A stretch of DNA of 7,142 bases. It comes from Porphyrobacter sp. (lineage in GTDB: Bacteria > Pseudomonadota > Alphaproteobacteria > Sphingomonadales > Sphingomonadaceae). The stretch is taken from contig JACIYY010000272.1 in assembly GCA_014359685.1 (NCBI GenBank), positions 1 to 7,142 on the forward strand, read 5' to 3'. Numbering within the stretch: the stretch's first letter is position 1; the number at the start of each line of letters is the position of its first letter. The notes under the pieces were generated by a model that ran no database searches, was not told where the DNA came from, and saw nothing but the letters and a program-made list of their open reading frames with translations. Position numbers and translations under genes: made by a program. Positions 1-4,594 of the stretch are shown here, in pieces.

Positions 1-201
1 AACCCGGTCTCCTCGCTGGAGGGGATCGGCGCCTTTGTCGGGCGGATCTTTCCGACCAGCCATTTCGTGACGATCTGCCGGGGCGTGTTCTCCAAGGCGC
101 TCGGCTTCGGCGATCTGGTCCAGCCGCTGCTGGCGCTGGCCCTCGTGGTTCCGGTGCTGCTGGGGCTGGCGGTCGTGCTGCTCAGGAAACAGGAGGGCTG
201 A
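1..201 (+). CDS. rbbA: RbbA/YhiH-type ABC transporter ATPase-permease, C-terminal fragment
   Basis: Frame 1 is open from the first base to a TGA at 199-201 and gives 66 residues, so the gene begins left of the window. The fragment starts NPVSSLEG, continues with an FPTSHFVTICRGVFSKAL stretch, and ends in one hydrophobic membrane segment (about residues 40-61) followed by a short RKQEG tail. This is the usual ending of an ABC-2 type permease domain. Its family is assigned mainly from the next gene: YhhJ homologues normally follow RbbA, a fusion of two ATP-binding domains with a permease domain that has been described as ribosome-associated in E. coli. The ATPase domains are not visible here, so a permease-only protein cannot be excluded. 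The ABC-2 permease tail is fairly certain and the RbbA name is inferred from context. Confidence 0.72.
   Translation, partial: NPVSSLEGIGAFVGRIFPTSHFVTICRGVFSKALGFGDLVQPLLALALVVPVLLGLAVVLLRKQEG
191..197 (+). promoter_or_regulatory. Strong Shine-Dalgarno for the yhhJ homologue
   Basis: AGGAGGG lies in the last codons of the upstream gene, five bases before the ATG at 203. It supports that ATG as the true start and indicates translation of two tightly packed genes from one mRNA. The upstream stop codon and this start are separated by a single base. Confidence 0.75.
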
Positions 202-202
202 G

Positions 203-1327
203 ATGCCGCACGCTGCCAACATCCTGCGGCTGGGCATCAAGGAGCTGCGCAGTCTGGTGCGCGACCGGATGATGCTGGTGCTGATCGTGTATGCCTTTAC
301 GCTCGGCATTTACACCGCCGCCTCGGCCATGCCCGAGACGCTGAACAAGGCCCCAATCGCCATCGTCGACGAGGACCAGTCGCCGCTGTCGAACCGGATC
401 ACCGGCGCGTTCTATCCGCCGCACTTCACACCGCCGGCGCTGATCGGGCTGGACGAGGTCGATCCGGCGCTGGATGCCGGCCGCTTCACCTTCGCGCTCG
501 ACCTGCCGCCGGGCCTGCAGCGCGACCTGCTCGCCGGCCGCCAGCCGACCGTGCAGCTCAACATCGACGCCACCCGCATGAGCCAGGCCTTCACCGGCGG
601 CGGCTACATCCAGCAGATCGTCCAGGGCGAGGTCGCCGAGTTCATGCACGGCACGCGGGCCACCGCCGCGCCACCCGCCGATCTCGCGCTGCGCGCCCGC
701 TTCAACCCGACGCTGGCGCAGAGCTGGTTCGGTTCGGTGATGGAGATCATCAACAACGTCACCATGCTGTCGATCGTGCTGACCGGCGCGGCGCTGATCC
801 GCGAGCGCGAGCACGGCACGATCGAGCATCTGCTGGTGATGCCGGTCACTCCGTTCGAGATCATGGCCAGCAAGGTCTGGGCGATGGGGCTGGTCGTCCT
901 GATCGCCTGCGCCTTTGCGCTGGCGGTGGTGGTCGAGGGAATCCTCGCGGTGCCGATCGAAGGATCGATCCCGCTGTTCCTCGCCGGCGCAGCGCTCCAT
1001 CTGTTCGCAACCACCTCGATCGGCATCTTCATGGGCACGATCGCGCGCTCCATGCCGCAATTCGGGCTGCTGCTGATGCTGGTGCTGCTGCCGCTCCAGC
1101 TGCTGTCAGGCGGCGCGACCCCGCGCGAGAGCATGCCGGAGTTCGTCCAGATGGTGATGCTCGTCGCCCCCACCACCCATTTCGTGCAGATGGCGCAGGC
1201 GATCCTCTATCGCGGCGCCGGGCTCGACGTGGTGTGGCCGCAATTTCTCGCCATCGCTGCCATCGGGGCGATCTTTTTCGTCGTCGCGCTGGCCCGGTTC
1301 AGGAGGACGATCGGGGCGATGGCTTGA
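203..1327 (+). CDS. yhhJ: ABC transporter permease, YhhJ family
   Basis: This 374-residue inner-membrane protein resembles E. coli YhhJ (about 375 residues) along its whole length as I recall it. Shared stretches include the LGIKELRSL start, DATRMSQAFTG (about 122-132), REREHGTIEHLLVMP (200-214), PIEGSIPLF (251-259), FATTSIGIFMGTIARSMPQ (268-286) and LSGG-TPRESMP (301-312). The topology is that of an ABC-2 (type V) permease: one membrane segment at about 22-42, a large periplasmic domain at about 43-180, then roughly five segments near 183-199, 225-246, 256-278, 284-304 and 346-364. It has no ATP-binding motifs and must rely on a partner ATPase, probably the RbbA-like protein just upstream. 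The ATG is chosen because of the AGGAGGG five bases before it. In enterobacteria the set is yhiI (HlyD-like) - rbbA - yhhJ, and this appears to be the last gene of such an operon. The substrate is unknown. Family assignment is firm, function is not. Confidence 0.93.
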   Translation: MPHAANILRLGIKELRSLVRDRMMLVLIVYAFTLGIYTAASAMPETLNKAPIAIVDEDQSPLSNRITGAFYPPHFTPPALIGLDEVDPALDAGRFTFALDLPPGLQRDLLAGRQPTVQLNIDATRMSQAFTGGGYIQQIVQGEVAEFMHGTRATAAPPADLALRARFNPTLAQSWFGSVMEIINNVTMLSIVLTGAALIREREHGTIEHLLVMPVTPFEIMASKVWAMGLVVLIACAFALAVVVEGILAVPIEGSIPLFLAGAALHLFATTSIGIFMGTIARSMPQFGLLLMLVLLPLQLLSGGATPRESMPEFVQMVMLVAPTTHFVQMAQAILYRGAGLDVVWPQFLAIAAIGAIFFVVALARFRRTIGAMA

Positions 1328-1459
1328 TCCGTCGTCGCAAGGCCAAACCCGTTTCACAGCACCGGGGCGGGGGCTGCCGGCCCCACCAGAACCGGACCGC
1401 CCGCTATCATCGCCAAGCGCCTCTCGCGCCGCGCCGGCGGGCGGCGTAAGGCGCTGCTC

Positions 1460-2797
1460 ATGGCCGACCTTTTCGCCGACGACCCGCCGCCTCCGCCGTC
1501 CCGGCCCGACCCGCCGCGCGCCGATGCGCCGCTGGCGGAGCGGCTGCGCCCGCGCACGCTGGACGAGGTGATCGGGCAGGAGCACCTGACCGGGCCGGAC
1601 GGCGCGATCGGGCGGATGGTCGCCGCCGGCCGGCTCGCCAGCATGATCCTGTGGGGTCCGCCCGGCACCGGCAAGACCAGCATCGCCCGCCTGCTCGCCG
1701 ATGCGGTGGGGATGCGCTTCGTGGCGATCAGCGCGGTGTTCTCGGGCGTGGCGGAGCTTCGCAAGGTGTTCGCCGAGGCCGAACGGCTGCGCACGGTGAG
1801 CGCGGGCGAGGGTGGCCGCACGCTGCTGTTCGTGGACGAGATCCACCGCTTCAACCGCGCGCAGCAGGACGGCTTCCTGCCCTATGTGGAACGCGGCACG
1901 GTGACGCTGGTCGGGGCGACGACCGAGAATCCCAGCTTCGAGCTCAACGCCGCCCTGCTCAGCCGCGCACAGGTCTTGATCCTCCACCGCCTCGGCCCGC
2001 CGGCGCTGGCCGCGCTGCTGCACCGGGCGGAGGTGCTGGAGGGACCGCTGCCGCTGACCGCCGAGGCGCGCGACGCGCTCATCGCCAGCGCCGATGGCGA
2101 CGGGCGCTTCCTGCTCAACCAGGCGGAGACGCTCTATGCCGCGCGGCCCGACCGCCCGCTCGACCCGGCGGGGCTGGGCGCGTTCCTGCAGCGGCGGGTG
2201 GCGGTCTATGACAAGGACCGCGACGGGCACTACAACCTCATCAGCGCGCTGCACAAGGCGATGCGCGGATCGGACCCGCAGGCGGCGCTCTATTACCTCG
2301 CGCGGATGCTGGTGGCGGGCGAGGAGCCGCTCTACGTTCTGCGCCGCATCACCCGCTTCGCCAGCGAGGATATTGGCCTTGCCGATCCGCAGGCGCTGCT
2401 CCAGTGCCTCGCCGCCAAGGACGCCTATGCCTTTCTCGGCTCCCCCGAAGGCGAGCTGGCGATCGTGCAGGCGTGCCTCTATTGCTCCACCGCCCCCAAG
2501 TCGAACGCCGCCTATCTGGCGCAGAAGGCGGCCTGGGCCAGCGCGCGCGAGACCGGCAGCCTCAGCCCGCCGGTCAGCATCCTCAACGCCCCCACCGCGC
2601 TGATGAAAGAGATCGGCCACGGCAAGGACTATGCCTACGATCACGATGCCGAGGGCGCCTTTTCCGGCGCCGATTACTGGCCCGACGGCATGGCGCCGCA
2701 GACCTATTACGTTCCGCAGGAACGTGGCTTCGAACGGCAGGTGAAGGAGCGGATCGACTGGTGGAACAAACGCCGGCAGGCGCTGCGCGGCGAATGA
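1460..2797 (+). CDS. rarA: Replication-associated recombination protein A (RarA/MgsA), AAA+ ATPase
   Basis: This complete 445-residue protein has the usual RarA length. RarA (bacterial relative of Mgs1/WRNIP1) is a tetrameric AAA+ ATPase related to clamp loaders; it acts in the cytoplasm on stalled replication forks and DNA ends. Visible motifs: RLRPRTLDEVIGQ-HL at 28-43, Walker A GPPGTGKT at 66-73, Walker B LLFVDE at 122-127 followed by IHRFN, sensor 1 GATTEN at 152-157, the SRA arginine-finger region at 168-170, sensor 2 GDGRFLLN at 213-220, and the C-terminal family signatures ITRFASEDIG (297-306), YCSTAPKSNA (341-350) and YYVPQ (416-420). The N-terminus carries a proline-rich stretch (9-19) of unknown role. 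The start ATG is preceded by TAAGG at 1447-1451 with eight bases of spacing. It lies 132 bases after yhhJ, so it probably has its own promoter, though I see no convincing boxes. The next gene follows after seven bases. Confidence 0.96.
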   Translation: MADLFADDPPPPPSRPDPPRADAPLAERLRPRTLDEVIGQEHLTGPDGAIGRMVAAGRLASMILWGPPGTGKTSIARLLADAVGMRFVAISAVFSGVAELRKVFAEAERLRTVSAGEGGRTLLFVDEIHRFNRAQQDGFLPYVERGTVTLVGATTENPSFELNAALLSRAQVLILHRLGPPALAALLHRAEVLEGPLPLTAEARDALIASADGDGRFLLNQAETLYAARPDRPLDPAGLGAFLQRRVAVYDKDRDGHYNLISALHKAMRGSDPQAALYYLARMLVAGEEPLYVLRRITRFASEDIGLADPQALLQCLAAKDAYAFLGSPEGELAIVQACLYCSTAPKSNAAYLAQKAAWASARETGSLSPPVSILNAPTALMKEIGHGKDYAYDHDAEGAFSGADYWPDGMAPQTYYVPQERGFERQVKERIDWWNKRRQALRGE

Positions 2798-2808
2798 GCG
2801 GGCGGTGA
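2794..2808 (+). promoter_or_regulatory. Overlapping stop/start junction between rarA and the next gene
   Basis: The rarA stop TGA (2795-2797) overlaps an ATG (2794-2796) that opens a four-codon reading frame, MSGR. Its own stop TGA (2806-2808) overlaps the GTG start (2805-2807) of the following gene. There is no clear Shine-Dalgarno before that GTG. Such ATGA/GTGA overlaps fit translation by termination and re-initiation, so the downstream protein is probably made in proportion to RarA. The overlaps are seen directly. The coupling role is inferred and the mini-frame may be chance. Confidence 0.4.
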
Positions 2809-3689
2809 CCCGCTTCGCCGGCTTTGCGGCGATCGACTGGTCGGGCGCCGCGGGGGAGCGGCTCGCCGGGCTGGCAGTGGCGTGGTGCGATGCGGCCGGC
2901 GGACCGCCGCGCTTGGTCTATCCCGAGCGGCGCTGGTCGCGCGCCGAGGTGCTGCGCTGGCTGGCCCAGGAGATGCCGGCGGGCACGCTGGTCGGCCTCG
3001 ACATCGGCCTCGCACTGCCCTTCGCCGATGCCGGCGGCTACTTTCCCGGCTGGGCCGACAGCCCGGCCGACGCCCGCGCGCTGTGGCGGCTGGTCGATAC
3101 GCTGTGCGCCGGGGAGTCGCATCTGGGCGCCGGGCGCTTTGTCGATCATCCGGTCGCCAGCCGCTGGTTCCGCCGCCATGGCGGGCGCGAGGGGGCCGCT
3201 TTCCATCTCGCCGGCGCCGCCACCCGCCAGGGCCGGCTGCGCGTCACCGAACGGGCCCAGGCCGAGCGGCTGGGCTGCAAGCCGACCTCGATGTTCAACC
3301 TTGTCGGGGCGGCGCAGGTCGGCAGGGCCAGTCTGACCGCGATGCGCGTGCTGCACCGCTTGGAAGGCCGGGTGCCGGTGTGGCCGGTCGATCCCCTGCC
3401 CGGCCACGGCAGCGCAATCGTGGAGATCTACACCGCCATCGCCGCGATCGCCGCCGGCCGACCACCCGCGCGCGCCAAGATCCGCAGCCTCGCAGGACTC
3501 GACGAAGCGCTCGAGGCGATCGGCAGCCCGGGCATGGCGGAAGCAGGCCCGATCGACGACCACCGCGCCGACGCACTGCTGACCGCCGCCTGGCTGCGCG
3601 CCAATGCCTGCAGGTCCGAACTGTGGTCGCCTGCCGGCCTGACCCCGGCGCTGGCCCGCACCGAGGGATGGACCTTCGGCGTCCCCTGA
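2805..3689 (+). CDS. Uncharacterised protein, DUF429-like / RNase H-fold-like
   Basis: This complete 294-residue soluble protein has no signal peptide or membrane segment, and I cannot name it. Its acidic residues follow the pattern of DUF429-type proteins with an RNase H/RuvC-like fold: AIDWSGA at 9-15 (Asp11, end of a first strand), GLDIGLALPF at 64-73 (Asp66), VEIYTA at 206-211 (Glu207) and a C-terminal DDHRADALLTA-W helix at 251-263 (Asp251/252/256). If the fold is right, these would form a two-metal site and a nuclease or phosphotransfer role is possible; that is inference. The GTG start is chosen because the first conserved strand begins five residues later and no in-frame ATG precedes it at a sensible distance. 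Seven bases separate it from rarA, so the two are probably co-expressed and may share a role in DNA metabolism. The gene is certain to code, given its length, codon bias and conserved-looking motifs. Confidence 0.85.
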   Translation: MTRFAGFAAIDWSGAAGERLAGLAVAWCDAAGGPPRLVYPERRWSRAEVLRWLAQEMPAGTLVGLDIGLALPFADAGGYFPGWADSPADARALWRLVDTLCAGESHLGAGRFVDHPVASRWFRRHGGREGAAFHLAGAATRQGRLRVTERAQAERLGCKPTSMFNLVGAAQVGRASLTAMRVLHRLEGRVPVWPVDPLPGHGSAIVEIYTAIAAIAAGRPPARAKIRSLAGLDEALEAIGSPGMAEAGPIDDHRADALLTAAWLRANACRSELWSPAGLTPALARTEGWTFGVP

Positions 3690-3709
3690 CGCTAAGGAGC
3701 GGGGGCCGG

Positions 3710-3782
<73 letters not shown>

Positions 3783-3807
3783 CCGCATCTGCCCGCCGCG
3801 TCGCGCG

Positions 3808-3825
3808 CCGTCATAGACGGGTCAC
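3808..3825 (+). promoter_or_regulatory. Pho-box-like direct repeat upstream of the response regulator
   Basis: Two seven-base units, CCGTCAT (3808-3814) and GGGTCAC (3819-3825), are separated by AGAC, so the GTCA cores recur exactly 11 bases apart. This is the 7-4-7 architecture of a Pho box (consensus unit CTGTCAT): the first unit matches six of seven bases and the second five of seven when the last base is read as C or T. Direct repeats spaced 11 bases apart are also the general target shape of PhoB/OmpR-type dimers. It lies 47 bases before the ATG of a gene for such a regulator, on the same strand. The segment also holds a small inverted repeat, CCGTC-ATA-GACGG (3808-3820). I see no clear -10 box after it. 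Autoregulation is inferred. Confidence 0.4.
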
Positions 3826-3872
3826 ATCCCGGCGCCACGGCCGCTGCTGGATCACACGGGGCCGGCGGCGCG

Positions 3873-4547
3873 ATGAACCGGGTCAGCATCTTCACCACCG
3901 ACGAGAATGCGGCGCGCTTCGCTGAGTTCACCCATGGCGACACGCGCATCGTGTTTCACCTGCTGCCCGCGTCCGGCCCGGCGCGGCTGGTCGAGGGGCC
4001 GGCCTGGGTGTTCGTCGACTGGGTCATGGACGAATTGTCCGGGCTGGAGATGGTCCGCCGCCTGCGCGCCGATCCGCGAATGCGGGCCGCGCACGTTACC
4101 ATGGTGCTGGAACGCGACGATAGCGGCGACCGCCGCCGCGCGCTCAGCGCCGGGGCCGACGATTACGCGGTCGGCCCGCTCGACCGGCAGGCCATGCTCG
4201 ACCGGGTGCTGGCGCTCCATTCGGCGCAGCGGCAGCGCAGCCCCGCCGCGCCGGTCGTGGTCGGCGAGCTGGAGATCAACGTCGCGGGCGAGCAGGCGTG
4301 CTGGCGCGGCCGGCTGATCCGCCTGCGGCCCAACGAGTTCCGGGTGCTGCGCTTCATGGCCGAAAACCCCAACCGCGTGCTGTCGCGGCAGGAGCTGGTC
4401 GATGCGCTGGGCAAGGCCGGCCAGCCCGATTGCCTGCGCACCGTCGATGTGTGGATGAAACGGCTGCGCTTCGGGCTGCGCTCGGCCGAGGCCGGGCACC
4501 TGCTGCGAACCGTCCACGGCCGGGGCTACGTGCTCGACCTGCTGTAG
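3873..4547 (+). CDS. PhoB/OmpR-family response regulator with degenerate receiver domain
   Basis: This complete 224-residue DNA-binding regulator has the normal length for the family. The receiver domain spans about 3-115: acidic pair Asp10-Glu11, probable phospho-acceptor Asp49 in VFVDWVMDELSGLE, and the ALSAGADDY signature at 90-98. Two usual switch residues are missing: the Thr/Ser after strand 4 (expected in LTAR) aligns with Leu79 in VLER, and the conserved Lys of KPF aligns with Gly101 in GPL. A linker (about 116-127) leads to a winged-helix domain (about 128-223) with LRPNEFRVLRFM at 151-162, NRVLSRQELVDAL at 167-179, recognition helix LRTVDVWMKRLRFGL at 188-202 and the wing TVHGRGYVL at 213-221, closest to the PhoB type. 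No histidine kinase is adjacent. The ATG has only a weak GGGG/GGCGG purine stretch upstream. Target genes are unknown; a Pho-box-like repeat lies in its own leader. It may work with little or no phosphorylation (inference). Confidence 0.9.
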   Translation: MNRVSIFTTDENAARFAEFTHGDTRIVFHLLPASGPARLVEGPAWVFVDWVMDELSGLEMVRRLRADPRMRAAHVTMVLERDDSGDRRRALSAGADDYAVGPLDRQAMLDRVLALHSAQRQRSPAAPVVVGELEINVAGEQACWRGRLIRLRPNEFRVLRFMAENPNRVLSRQELVDALGKAGQPDCLRTVDVWMKRLRFGLRSAEAGHLLRTVHGRGYVLDLL

Positions 4548-4573
4548 GCGCCGGCGCGCTTGCCTCCGGCGCC
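4547..4573. terminator. Hairpin between convergent genes, possible bidirectional terminator
   Basis: A perfect eight-base inverted repeat, GGCGCCGG (4547-4554) and CCGGCGCC (4566-4573), encloses an 11-base loop. It begins at the last base of the regulator's TAG and lies 21 bases after the receptor gene's stop in the other direction. Its placement in the only gap between two convergent genes suits termination of both transcripts. There is no real T-run on either side (only TT on the plus strand), so it is not a textbook intrinsic terminator, and weak T-tracts are common in GC-rich genomes. Confidence 0.5.
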
Positions 4574-4594
4574 TTGGATCAGATCAGCCCAGGA

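Noticed and set aside
182..1060. A 292-codon minus-strand frame opposite yhhJ
   Set aside because: Its composition (Arg, Asp, His, Gln) is typical of the antisense of a hydrophobic membrane-protein gene, and it shows no domain or ribosome site.
1370..1384. Five-base GGGGC/GCCCC hairpin after yhhJ, considered as its terminator
   Set aside because: The stem is short, no T-run follows, and hairpins of this size are frequent by chance in DNA this rich in G and C. The 132-base gap 1328-1459 otherwise shows nothing I can support.
1106..2644. A 512-codon open frame on the minus strand opposite rarA and the end of yhhJ
   Set aside because: It is rich in Arg, Gly, Ala and His with no recognisable domain and lies opposite two well-supported genes. 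Long antisense frames of this kind are expected in GC-rich genes with strong third-position bias.
3808..3820. CCGTC-ATA-GACGG inverted repeat as a terminator for the tRNA
   Set aside because: The stem is only five bases with a three-base loop and no T-run follows; it coincides with the direct repeat, which is the better explanation.
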